The notes under the pieces are model-generated. The model searched no databases. It worked only from the letters and a program-made list of their open reading frames with translations, and was not told the DNA's origin. A program made the translations under genes and the position numbers. 64,000 bases of DNA, taken from contig NC_092575.1 in assembly GCF_037975245.1 (NCBI RefSeq), positions 1,615,001 through 1,679,000 of the forward strand. Reading direction: 5' to 3'. Positions within the stretch are counted from its first letter, which is position 1; each line of letters opens with the position of its first letter. Positions 10,286 through 22,900 of the stretch are shown here, in pieces. The DNA comes from Apostichopus japonicus. Lineage: Eukaryota > Echinodermata > Holothuroidea > Aspidochirotida > Stichopodidae.

Positions 10286-12445
10286 ACATTTTCTTCTAGG
10301 TTTTGGATTCTTGTTTTCAATTCGTTGATTCTTCTTCTCTTTCCTTTACATCGAGTGGCCTAAGTTATTGACATACCTTCTAATGTTCTTTTAGGTGATC
10401 ACTTCCTTTCACAACCATTTATGCACCGTCATGTATATAGTTCTACTGTAAAATTTCTTTCTTATAACATCAATTTGTGACACTCTATGAGTTATGTAGT
10501 TGTTGCAAAGAAACAAGTAATTGAAATGATATATATTTTAGATATATGGTAAACTTCTGCTGAATAACTAATACGGGTTACGAGCTTCCGAATATAACCC
10601 TATCTGGTGCAATTCTTACTACGAAACGAGAAGCTTCTCTTATTACTCAATTTTACGATTCAATGCTTTTTCATTTCCAAGTACACATCTTATTGTCTAT
10701 ATATATCGTTGCGTGCATGAGGAAATGATAATCCTGCAAATCTTTTGTATCTAGCTAGCACACCTCTATTGTCATATTCTGTTCAATGTTTGCATTTGTT
10801 AGCATTGTTAACCATGTAAACACATGCACCTATTCATTGGTGATGGCATATGACGTGTGGTGATGAAAAGATCCCTATATTTTTTTAACCGATATGACCA
10901 GGCGATAGCTATTAGAATACTTAAGTGAATCATTAGTTGGATATTCTAGCGAAAAGTAATAGCGAAATGTGGACTATGCCAAATGATTTACCAACGAACA
11001 ATGGTGCAACAAATCGCCTTCGAAAGATAATATTCAATTAATCTGGAAATTTGTGTCCTACTTGGATATGTTTTGTGGCAGATGAGATCACGAGTGTTTC
11101 AGTTTATATATGGTGTGATTTTTTGTGTGTGATTATTTGAAATATTGCATACAGAGGACATGGAGATTCGGACATATCAGGATCTATATTCAGAGAAGCA
11201 CGTCATCATTATATAGTTGCAGAAACAATTTACACAACAACAAATGTATAAGTTATATTGGTAACGTGAGCATAAGAATAAACATGCACATGGAAGGCGA
11301 CAATAAAAATATGACCTGATTCATTTTCATTGAGAAAATGAGATTAACCGAGGAGAATAATTTCAAATAGAAGGGAACGTATGGTCTCAGAGAGAAATTA
11401 AACGAGAGTAGGATGTTGTGCGTTATTTACCATATGTAATCTATTTGAACTGAGTGTCAACAGTCACATATGGAGAAAAGGAATAGTTGTCCTCAAAGCT
11501 TGCTATGATGTTAATCGCTCCATTGTCAATTTAAAGGTTAGTTCTTCCTGAAATTTTACAGTAGCGTGCATGTATCTGTCATAAACAGTTTCGGCTTCAT
11601 CGCACCGGTTAATTTAGGTTAATTTGTTCTAATTCAAGGCTTGGTGATTTTTCTCAACAAGAGCACATAACAGTATACCATTTCCAAATCTACACAAATA
11701 TATACAAACACACAAAACAACTCGGGGCTGAGGGCTGGGGGGGGGGATGCAGATGGATGAAACTTATGGGGGAAAGGTTTTAAGCAGTTTAAATAAACCA
11801 ACAGAGATTTGTAACAAACATTAGTAGCAACTTCGTATGTTTACGAAAGCTTTCTTGTCCCGACATATTAAACTTTTACTTCTCAAACAATTTATAATAT
11901 TAGTAAAACGACATAGAGTATGAAAACATTCTCCTGAATATTCCAAAATGCATTCTGAATTATTAACTGTTTTCTTTTATCTAGATTAACACAAATTAAC
12001 ACTATAGAAAATCATCTTTAATAAATATTAATGAGATGCAGATGCAGAATAAAGTTCAACATATGGTCATAAAGAGAACAAAGAAAGTTTCATCTACAAG
12101 AAAACTTAAAAAATTGTAATTGAGAAATACAATCGTTTACGTCTTAGATTTTGTTTGTAAATATTCTGCATCTACCTACTGGACATTTTCCTGGTATATT
12201 CAAGTGATTCCGCTCAGTTGATTTTGACTCCGCCAGGGAAAATGAAAGGTAAAACTGCGCAAATACAACCTAGGTATAAGCATAACACATGGAATATATA
12301 TGAGTAAAGTTATCTTGTATAGTTTTTATCTGCGTGGATCAAGAAATGGCCGTTTTTCTTTCTTTTGTGTTTTGTCATGGCTGGGCATTTGACCACACTA
12401 AATCACATAAATCCTCTTAATACGTTAGTGCTCCCCAGCTGTTAG
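10286..12445. other. Intergenic stretch, nothing identified
   Basis: AT-rich DNA with no supported exon, RNA gene or bounded repeat. A G-run near 11739-11747 is the only distinctive composition. The short open frame at 11125-11319 has no coding look. Confidence 0.4.
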
Positions 12446-12631
12446 GCCGGTGTGACAGTACAGAGTGTCGCCCTGTACAAAGTGTCCGCGGAGACACTCT
12501 ATACCAGCACATTTAGTCCGGTCGGACATTATCTGCTGAAAATTGTGTCCCCACCTCACAGCAAATATCGTCCTAGGACAGTATGTACTGAAAAATGGGG
12601 AAAATGCGACAGTTTGTACTGCTACACCGGC
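12446..12631. mobile_element. Short inverted-repeat element, 186 bp (MITE-like)
   Basis: The left end GCCGGTGTGACAGTACAGAG matches, as reverse complement, the right end that reads GTACTGCTACACCGGC, with about 20 of 25 positions paired. The internal DNA contains further short complementary words. Open frames on both strands across it are explained by its higher GC content. Neither a target duplication nor a superfamily can be assigned. Confidence 0.5.
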
Positions 12632-12744
12632 ATCAAACCCTGATGATTGCTTCAGGAAAGTATTTTGTAAGAAACTCAAGCCAGTGAACACTAAATATAC
12701 TTCAAGGTCAGGCAAACTCTCCCTGGTGGAAATTCCAGTTGAAC

Positions 12745-13165
12745 TTTTGAACTGGGTTCAACTGGAATTTTCTATACGGAAATTGGCCCAAATTTGAACT
12801 AGGTTGAACTGGGTGAACTGGGGTTCCCAATGTTTTACTGGGTTCAACTATGTTTTACTGGGTTCAACTGGTTCAAGTTCAACTATGTTTTACTGGGTCC
12901 AACTATGTTTACTGGGTCCAACTGGTTCAACTATGTTTTACTGGGTCCAACTGGTTCAACTATGTTTTACTGGGTCCAACTGGTTCAACTATGTTTTAAT
13001 GGGTCCAACTGGTTCAACTATGTTTTACTGGGTCAACTATGTTTTACTGGGTCAACTGTTTTACTGGGTTCAACTGGGTCAACTATGTTTTGCTGGGTTA
13101 AACTGGGTGAACTATGTTTTACTTCTTATATTTTTAAATAGTTTGAACTGGGATCCTCAACTGGT
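12745..13165. repeat. Subterminal minisatellite, left arm
   Basis: About 14 variants of a 15-30-bp unit centred on ttttactgggtccaactggt and tcaactatg. Open frames through it give repetitive FYWVQL/CFTGSNW peptides because the unit length is often a multiple of three; they are not genes. Confidence 0.85.
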
Positions 13166-13619
13166 GTTATCTACACTTATATAACACCACACTATAAGAA
13201 GTTTTCATTTGTTAACGGTAGATCTATATTGTAAGTATTAAGGGTGTAAGCCACTGAAATAAATGTTTGTTCTTGATCAGAGAACTCTGGGTTTGGTGTG
13301 ATGACCTAACACAGAGCAAGAAACATATAAAAATGGAGAAGTCAACTGGATTGGATCAAAAGAAATTATAATTATGAATAACGAACAATGTACAGCTGAT
13401 CTGGGCCCAGTCAAAGAATTAAATGAAACAACTTGCAGTCGTGAGGTGCGCACCCAAAATATAAAGAAATACGCTTAATTTAAAAGTCTGTTCTGGTGAG
13501 TTGGCCTGCTGGTGACATCAAGTATTCTACGACCTCAGACCTTCCACGACATCAGATATTCTACGACATCAGTATAGTTGAGCCCAATAAATGGTTTTAT
13601 GAATGTCCGATCCCAGCAA

Positions 13620-13805
13620 AAAAGTATCCTTTAATTTATATGAAATAGTGTTCCAGGGTATCCTTTCAGTAAAATAATGTCAACATCCTTTGTAGTAAAA
13701 TAATGTCCTTTATGTATAGGTGATGGTGTCCTGGAATATCCTTTATTGTAATACAATATCCTTTATAGTAAATAGTATCCTTTATAATAAATAGTGTCCC
13801 AGAGT
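13620..13805. repeat. Degenerate short tandem repeat inside the 2.97-kb element
   Basis: Repeated words of the type tatcctttatagtaaaatag occur about eight times with variable spacing. No coding content. Confidence 0.5.
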
Positions 13806-15189
13806 GTCAGTTGAATATCACAACTTCCATAAAATAATAAGGTCTACAGTAACTTGAACTATGTAAATTAAGGTTTAAAACAAACTATCCAGCCATTAAA
13901 CTATCTTTCTCTTCTTTTACAACTGCCTTGCTCAGATACTCATAGCCCATTGCCAACTCCCTATACTGTACCCTCACAAAACTCCTTTGTTCCTAAAATA
14001 TATACACACAGACCCCATTTCCTGTGAGGGCTATTTTCCAGGAAGAACAAGATAGTTGCCTAGCAACCCAGAAGAGAGAAAGTTTTTAATCAACCCTTTT
14101 GCTGCCACAAGACAACATACAAATGTACTGTACACATGTATAACCCTCTGTACAATGAGCACTGCACTAATAAACAAGTAAAACTATGTTACAAAACAAA
14201 ACTATATGTAAGAGCTGACTATCTTACACTGTACAAATGAAGCCTCACTTGAAATTAGATTGATAGTTTAATTATATGTTCATAATATTCAGTGTAGGGC
14301 ATCCTCACATTTGTAGCATATACGTGTAATGCTGTTCACTTTACGAGGCTAATGACTTTTGCAAAGTATGTTAAATGCCAATAGGACACTTCATGTTTGA
14401 AACAACAATCAAGGCAATTGCGTAAATTTTGAAAACTGCTATTATGTTTGCTAGTTGACGATAACTTTCCTTAAATCATGCGGCTAAATATAGGTGTTAA
14501 CTTGAGTATAACTAGGTTAGGCCCCTATAAGCTAGGCAACTATAACGTTAGGATATGTCTAACGTTAGTAATTGTACCATGTGATATACCTAGTAGGGAA
14601 CCGGTTTGTTAGGCCTAGCCTATACTATAGTCCTAAGTCACTAGCCTATATATAAAGTTTCTTTTCAATTCAAATATTTATGATAAAGAGCACGTTTACA
14701 ATCAATTATAATGTTACAATTATAAGTCAATAATATAAAGATACTGCAAGATCACAAAGGAGGGAACTTAGCCGCGGTAATAATTTAAAATTGTTGGCAA
14801 AATCGGTTACAAATGCGATTATTCTGCGAAGCTTCTGTTGCCGTATGCGGATTCGGAATTTATAAATTTAGCGCTTACACAAAGGACAGATGTCAAAGTT
14901 CAAATTTAGTCGGATCATACTATTTTGCACTAGGAAGGCATTTTGCCTACCAATTGTTCAAATCGACGAACAAAGTATAACATTATTTTTTTCAAATTTA
15001 TTATTAGGAAATATTTCATATTTGTAATCATTGCGGTACAAAAATGTAATCGTTTCATCATAACTGTGATAAATTTGACAAAGATTTATTTGACACCCCT
15101 CATAAGTTGGCTAATTTAGCATTTTCAGTATATTACGATACGGTTACTGCTTACGAACTTACATTATAATATTCTTGATAATTACGCCT

Positions 15190-15665
15190 AAAATAAAAGC
15201 AGTCAACATAGTCCAAACCCAGTTGAGCCAGTGTGAAACCTAGTTCAACCCCAACAGGGCAAGTTCACCAGTGAACATAGTTCAAACCCAGTTGGGCTTG
15301 TGCAAACCAGTGAAACCTAGTTAAACCCCAGCTGGGTCAGTTCACCAGCCAATAGTCCAAACCCAGTTGGGCAGTGCAAAACCAGTTGAAACCTAGTTCA
15401 ACCCCAACAGGGAAAGTTCACCAGTCAACATTGTTCAAACCCAGTTGGGCTAGTGCAAAAACCAGTGAAACCTAGTTGGAGCCCAACTGGATCAGTTCAA
15501 ACTCAGTTGGGCCTGAACAAACCCAGTTGAACATTGTGTAAACCCAGTTGAACCTAGCTCATGTTCAGCATAGCCCAGTTGGAACCCAGTAAGACCCAGT
15601 TAAACACAGTTAAAAACCAGTTAAACATAGTAGGCCCTAGTAGAACCTAGTTGATTTTTTAACTG
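15190..15665. repeat. Subterminal minisatellite, right arm (inverted relative to the left)
   Basis: Repeats of caaacccagttgggc, tgaaacctagttcaa and aagttcaccagtgaaca in a longer compound unit of about 60-130 bases that is repeated roughly four times, decaying to short aacccagtt words toward the terminus. Confidence 0.8.
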
Positions 15666-16064
15666 GGTTCTACTGGAATTTCTACCAGGGTCTAGAAAGA
15701 AAAAAAGGAACGAAAAGGCTTGATCCTGAAAAAAAGCATTAGAAAAATCGATATAAAACAAAGAAGTCATTGGTAAGCGATCAACAAAGTTTAAGCCGGG
15801 TCACATGTTCAGTTTTTGCAAGTCATGAAGTTTATGCCAATTGTCTAGTCTATGTCTAGTTCCTACATGTTCCTGGGTGTACGCAATATAGAATCCTACA
15901 AAGTTCAAGGTAACTCACACATTCCATGGGTGTAACATCAATGTCAATTATTGAACTGATTCAATAAACAAGTTCACGGTTAGTACCGACATTGTTTTGT
16001 ATTCAACGTCACAATCTACGTGGGCTAAAGTTGGTATTTTGTAATATCTTTGTGGGGAAACACA

Positions 16065-16835
16065 GCTTCGTATGTATAGACTGCAAAGTTGATTGGTATC
16101 AGTGCATTGATTTTGTTTTTATTTGAATGTGGAAGAAGAATATTGTGTGCCATACATGTAGAAACAGTCGACAATACTCTGTTTTCGAGCGCAGGACTAC
16201 ATGAGACGTCCCCAAGTTTTCATCTTCTTTGGAAGGTGAACGGTTAGGTTTCTATTGGAAAACTAAAACTTGCATGTTATTGAATATTGTTGGTTGGCTT
16301 CAGGGAATCGATGTTTGTACTTATTTTTTTTTTTTGGAAGCAGGTTGTTGTGTGTCCTGTCTGTTAGTGTAACACGGATGACACGTCCGCAAGTATTCTT
16401 CTTTTTTGAAAGTGTTAAGTTTCTTTTGGAAATCTAAAATTTGCAATTCATTGAAGACTTTCCTTGCGGTACCACTAGTCAGGTACGTTTTAAACTCTGG
16501 TTTTATTTCTGCATTCTAAATAATTCACAGTTATTGTGAGAGTGTTTGAGTTCTGAGAGATTAAAAGGTTGAACTATGAATACTAGCCATTAAAGCAAGT
16601 TTCTGCAAGGGAAATCACACCTACCTATGAATAGACTGCAATGTTGGTTAGCTTCAGCGAATCGAATTTTGTACTTGTTTTCATGTGGAAGCAGGATGTT
16701 GTATGTCATGTTCTATGTACAAATATTCTATTAATGTAAGACGAATGAGGCGCCCGTAAGGTTTCTTCTCCTTTGGAAGTGTTCAGTTTCTATTGGAAAT
16801 GTAACATTTAAAAAAAGCGAATGTCATGTCAAATT
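16065..16835. repeat. Three diverged copies of a ~200-bp sequence
   Basis: Words such as gtatgtatagactgcaa, tttgtactt, tgtggaagcaggatgttgt, cgtccgcaag and ttctattggaaa recur in the same order at about 16070-16290, 16295-16470 and 16625-16835. Divergence is high and no open frame is conserved, so this is an old tandem or dispersed non-coding repeat. The rest of 15691-17050 shows nothing else. Confidence 0.5.
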
Positions 16836-19333
16836 GATGTAAAACTATCATTTTTTCCTCCTTTAGTTGTGTCTCAAAAATATTTATATTATGTACTATA
16901 AAGTTCTCTTTTAGAAAACTGCGAAATTAGTTGCAGGGTATTAGCTCAAAAAGGTACTGGCAATGAAGACTTTAGCCAAGATCCTTATAAGGAACCATGA
17001 ACAGAGTTAAATCAGATATTGATAGTTAGCATTAAATCAGAGGTAAACTTTTTTATGCGTTTTAGCAACGCTAACCACCTGACACCGTCCCCCAGAAATT
17101 ATTGAATCAAAGCAAACGTAGGCTACTGGACCTGTAAGGTATAGGCTATGCATTGTAGGCAACAATTGCTGGGCCCCGGCATGTACAACTATGGATCTTG
17201 GTTTTTCTGGAGTAATTTCAGATGCAATATACTCTAATTTATCTTGATGGAACGATTGGTTAAGTTAACCGACAGTTGTCATAATTTATTTTGTTCAATG
17301 AATAGTAATGTGGACATCTCGTAGCCCTAACATTGCTAGTTTTGACTGATACGGGCCTATATATGTCTAAGCTGATACACTAAATTACAAGGTTATTTCT
17401 AACATGATATAAAAAGCCAAGTAATATCAAATAAGATGAAATGGTTGTAGAATAATCACGAGATATATATTCATTTCTATTTAGATGCATTAACATTTTC
17501 TAATAGGCTAGTCGCTAATATGAATAGAACTATCAAGGCAGTGGTACATAGATCCCCTTTTCACTCTTCGAATATGACAACAACCGTTCTCCTATTTCTG
17601 ATTTGCTTCTATAGACATTTTTCAATGTTATTATTCATCTCCTTTGTTGAGAGCAAATTGTCACTCTTTTAGTCATTAAATCAGTCATCAAGCACATGAT
17701 ATTTTCAAAACCTCAGGTGATAGTAGTAGTGGTGAAATCAATGATAATTTGTTATCACCTCTGTTAGAACATGTCTGAAATATTCAATTGGTTTTGAGAT
17801 GAGGAACTTGTCTTAAGGGAGGTTCGACTTATCTGAAAAGATTGCATCTATCGATAATCGTGTGTGGTCATGGCTGAACTATTTTAGTCCATGGGCTATC
17901 AGGACCCACCAAGCACCCCCCCCCCCAGACTCTCCGCGAGTGGTATCATTTTGTTCAGGAGACCCATCCAAACAATATTTTGCATGTTACCATTGAAAAT
18001 GTTGGGATCGACTCTGCATTTCCGCCATTTTCCAAAATGGCCGCCATTTGGAACTATTTTCACCCATATCTCGGCGTCTAAGGCTCATAGAGTTATAATT
18101 CTGGTGTTTATACTTTAAACATTTTTATGCGTTTTAGCAACGCTAACCACCTGACACATTCCCCCAAAAATTTATCATAATATTTAGGTATTGGTTCATG
18201 ATGAAGTGTATCATTAGGCCCTCGCAAAGAAAATAAGGTAAAAAAGAACATGTAACTTACACTGAAGCAAAGGTTCGTTACACAAACCAAACGGTTTGTG
18301 ATAAAAAAAATGTTGTTGACAAAAGTGCGCCACCATAGGCTGTCTGCTAATGAACAAAGAACTTTGAAGAAAATATAGATAGATAGATCATAGACGTAAT
18401 AGAACGTACTATCACTGTTTGTGCAACATATTAACATTATTTAAACGTTGATATACAAAAACTATATATTTGGATAATATATTGCAGACAGCTACATTCC
18501 GATGACCAGTGTGCTATTTAAAGTAACAAAAATGACAGGTATGCTACTATTTCATTGAATCAAAGCAAACATAGGCTACTGGACCTGTAAGGTATAGGCT
18601 ATGCATGGTAGGCAACAATTGCTGGGCCCCGGCATGTACAACTATGGATCTTGGTTTTTCTGGAGTAATTTCAGATGCAATATACTCTAATTTATCTTGA
18701 TGGAACGATTGGTTAAATTAGCCGATAGTTGTCATAATTTATTTTGTTCAATGAATAGTAATATGTGGACATCTCGTAGCCTACACATTGCTAGTTTTGA
18801 CTGATACGGGCCTATATATGTCTAAGCTGATACACTAAATTACAAGGTTATTTCTAACATGATATAAAAAGCCAAGTAATATCAAATAAGATGAAATGGT
18901 TGTAGAATAATCACGAGATATATATTCATTTCTATTTAGATGCATTAACATTTTCTAATAGGCTAGTCGCTAATATGAATAGAACTATCAAGGCAGTGGT
19001 ACATAGATCCCCTTTTCACTCTTCGAATATGACAACAACCGTTCTCCTATTTCTGATTTGCTTCTATAGACATTTTTCAATGTTATTATTCATCTCCTTT
19101 GTTGAGAGCAAATTGTCACTCTTTTAGTCATTAAATCAGTCATCAAGCACATGATATTTTCAAAACCTCAGGTGATAGTAGTAGTGGTGAAATCAATGAT
19201 AATTTGTTCTCACCTCTGTTAGAACATGTCTGAAATATTCAATTGGTTTTGAGATGAGGAACTTGTCTTAAGGGAGGTTCGACTTATCTGAAAAGATTGC
19301 ATCTATCGATAATCGTGTGTAGTCATGGCTGAA

Positions 19334-19652
19334 CTATTTTAGTCCATGGGCTAGCAGGACCCACCAAGCACCCCCCAGACTCTCCGCGAGTGGTATCATT
19401 TTGTTCAGGAAACCCGTCCAAACAATATTTTGCATGTTACCATTGAAAATGTTGGGATCGACTCTGCATTTCCGCCATTTTCCAAAATGGCCGCCATTTT
19501 GAACTATTTTCACCCATATCTCGGCGTCTAAGGCTCATAGAGTTATAATTCTGGTGTTTATACTGAGATATGGGTGAAAATAGTTCCAAATGACCAGTCT
19601 GGGGGGGGGGGGGTGCTTGGTGGGTCCTGCTAGCCCATGGACTATTTTACTC
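19334..19652. repeat. Inverted repeat inside each array unit
   Basis: In this representative copy the left arm 19334-19382 (tattttagtccatgggctag, then a C-run and agact) is the reverse complement of the right arm at 19594-19650. An inner pair (gaactattttcacccatatctc near 19501-19522 against gagatatgggtgaaaatagttc near 19565-19586) is exact over 22 bases. The same structure recurs in the later units. The truncated first copy keeps only the left side. It may be a captured MITE. Confidence 0.7.
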
Positions 19653-19903
19653 TCCCTTTAATTTGCAGACCAGCTACCATTTCCATCCGAGTGCACTCAG
19701 AACCATCCAAACATTGGAGACAGCACCCACCTAAACTTGCTGTTAAAACAAGAGAGAGACCTACAACAGCCTTCACCGGGTACCGTTTTGCGACATGCAC
19801 TAAATTGTTTATTTCACGTAAAATTATTAGAATAACGACCAGATTATGTAAGATTACAGACAGAGCAAAATATAGAACAATATATATAACAATAGATAGA
19901 TAG
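19637..19903 (+). other. 88-codon open frame repeated in every array unit (probably not a gene)
   Basis: The frame starting MDYFTLPLICRPATISIR is kept open in four units (19637, 20881, 22128, 23386), with only a few amino acid changes. Its start lies in the right arm of the inverted repeat and its end in the microsatellite, and a TTTAATTTGCAG acceptor-like sequence lies inside. Near-identity of the units alone explains conservation of the frame. The part after the acceptor-like site is related to single-copy sequence at about 1880-1995 and 23745-23815. Confidence 0.3.
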
Positions 19904-22900
19904 ACAGCCAGACAGATAGGTAGATAAGCAGACAGTTATACAGACGGAAAGACAGACTTAAATTAGCCGATAGTTGTCATAATTTATTTTGTTCAATGAA
20001 TAGTAATGTGGACATCTCGTAGCCCTAACATTGCTAGTTTTGACTGATACGGGCCTATATATGTCTAAGCTGATACACTAAATTACAAGGTTATTTCTAA
20101 CGTGATATAAAAAGCCAAGTAATATCAAATAAGATGAAATGGTTGTAGAATAATCACGAGATATATATTCATTTCTATTTAGACATTGCATTAACATTTT
20201 CTAATAGGCTAGTCGCTAATATGAATAGAACTATCAAGGCAGTGGTACATAGATCCCGTTTTCACTCTTCGAATATGACAACAACCGTTCTCCTATTTCT
20301 GATTTGCTTCTATAGACATTTTTCAATGTTATTATTCATCTCCTTTGTTGAGAGCAAATTGTCACTCTTTTAGTCATTAAATCAGTCATCAAGCACATGA
20401 TATTTTCAAAACCTCAGGTGATAGTAGTAGTAGTGAAATCTATGATAATTTGTTATCACCTCTGTTAGAACATGTCTGAAATATTCAATTGGTTTTGAGA
20501 TGAGGAACTTGTCTTAAGGGAGGTTCGACTTATCTGAAAAGATTGCATCTATCGATAATCGTGTGTAGTCATGGCTGAACTATTTTAGTCCATGGGCTAG
20601 CAGGACCCACCAACCACCCCCCAGACTCTCCGCGAGTGGTATCATTTTGTTCAGGAAACCCGTCCAAACAATATTTTGCATGTTACCATTGAAAATGTTG
20701 GGATCGACTCTGCATTTCCGCCATTTTCCAAAATGGCCGCCATTTTGAACTATTTTCACCCATATCTCGGCGTCTAAGGCTCATAGAGTTATAATTCTGG
20801 TGTTTATACTGAGATATGGGTGAAAATAGTTCCAAATGACCAGTCTGGGGGGGGGGGTGCTTGGTGGGTCCTGCTAGCCCATGGACTATTTTACTCTCCC
20901 TTTAATTTGCAGACCAGCTACCATTTCCATCCGAGTGCACTCAGAACCATCCAAACATTGGAGACAGCACCCACCTAAACTTGCTGTTAAAACAAGAGAG
21001 AGACCTACAACAGCCTTCACCGGGTACCGTTTTGCGACATGCACTAAATTGTTTATTTCACGTAAAATTATTAGAATAACGACCAGATTATGTAAGATTA
21101 CAGACAGAGCAAAATATAGAACAATATATATAACAATAGATAGATAGACAGCCAGACAGATAGGTAGATAGGTAGATAAGCAGACAGTTATACAGACGGA
21201 AAGACAGACTTAAATTAGCCGATAGTTGTCATAATTTATTTTGTTCAATGAATAGTAATGTGGACATCTCGTAGCCCTAACATTGCTAGTTTTGACTGAT
21301 ACGGGCCTATATATGTCTAAGCTGATACACTAAATTACAAGGTTATTTCTAACGTGATATAAAAAGCCAAGTAATATCAAATAAGATGAAATGGTTGTAG
21401 AATAATCACGAGATATATATTCATTTCTATTTAGATGCATTAACATTTTCTAATAGGCTAGTCGCTAATATGAATAGAACTATCAAGGCAGTGGTACATA
21501 GATCCCGTTTTCACTCTTCGAATATGACAACAACCGTTCTCCTATTTCTGATTTGCTTCTATAGACATTTTTCAATGTTATTATTCATCTCCTTTGTTGA
21601 GAGCAAATTGTCACTCTTTTAGTCATTAAATCAGTCATCAAGCACATGATATTTTCAAAACCTCAGGTGATAGTAGTAGTAGTGAAATCTATGATAATTT
21701 GTTATCACCTCTGTTAGAACATGTCTGAAATATTCAATTGGTTTTGAGATGAGGAACTTGTCTTAAGGGAGGTTCGACTTATCTGAAAAGATTGCATCTA
21801 TCGATAATCGTGTGTAGTCATGGCTGAACTATTTTAGTCCATGGGCTAGCAGGACCCACCAACCACCCCCAGACTCTCCGCGAGTGGTATCATTTTGTTC
21901 AGGAGACCCGTCCAAACAATATTTTGCATGTTACCATTGAAAATGTTGGGATCGACTCTGCATTTCCGCCATTTTCCAAAATGGCCGCCATTTTGAACTA
22001 TTTTCACCCATATCTCGGCGTCTAAGGCTCATAGAGTTATAATTCTGGTGTTTATACTGAGATATGGGTGAAAATAGTTCCAAATGACCAGTCTGGGGGG
22101 GGGGTGCTTGGTGGGTCCTGCTAGCCCATGGACTATTTTACTCTCCCTTTAATTTGCAGACCAGCTACCATTTCCATCCGAGTGCACTCAGAACCATCCA
22201 AACCTTGGAGACAGCACCCACCTAAACTTGCTGTTAAAACAAGAGAGAGACCTACAACAGCCTTCACCGGGTACCGTTTTGCGACATGCACTAAATTGTT
22301 TATTTCACGTAAAATTATTAGAATAACGACCAGATTATGTAAGATTACAGACAGAGCAAAATATAGAACAATAGATAGAACAATAGATAGATAGACAGAC
22401 AGACAGATAGGCAGATAGGTAGATAAGCAGACAGTTATACAGACGGAAAGACAGACTTAAATTAGCCGATAGTTGTCATAATTTATTTTGTTCAATGAAT
22501 AGTAATGTGGACATCTCGTAGCCCTAACATTGCTAGTTTTGACTGATACGGGCCTATATATGTCTAAGCTGATACACTAAATTACAAGGTTATTTCTAAC
22601 ATGATATAAAAAGCCAAGTAATATCAAATAAGATGAAATGGTTGTAGAATAATCACGAGATATATATATTCATTTCTATTTAGATGCATTAACATTTTCT
22701 AATAGGCTAGTCGCTAATATGAATAGAACTATCAAGGCAGTGGTACATAGATCCCCTTTTCACTCTTCGAATATGACAACAACCGTTCTCCTATTTCTGA
22801 TTTGCTTCTATAGACATTTTTCAATGTTATTATTCATCTCCTTTGTTGAGAGCAAATTGTCACTCTTTTAGTCATTTAATCAGTCATCAAGCACATGATA

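Larger units (their letters stand above)
12721..15690. mobile_element. 2.97-kb non-autonomous DNA transposon-like element with minisatellite ends
   Basis: Left end CCCTGGTGGAAATTCCAGTT and right end, read on the other strand, CCCTGGTAGAAATTCCAGTA are imperfect terminal inverted repeats. Both are flanked by the trinucleotide TCT (12718-12720 and 15691-15693), a candidate 3-bp target duplication. Each terminus runs into an array built from the same CAACTGGGTTCAACTATG-type word, in opposite orientation at the two ends. The middle (about 13170-15190) has no transposase. Long subterminal arrays with short target duplications recall EnSpm/CACTA-like elements, but the CCCTGG end is not the canonical CACTG. 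Confidence 0.65.

Noticed and set aside
12804-13184. Open frame of 126 codons rich in Tyr, Trp, Gly and Asn
   Set aside because: It is a translation of the minisatellite; the same array gives a similar peptide in another frame.
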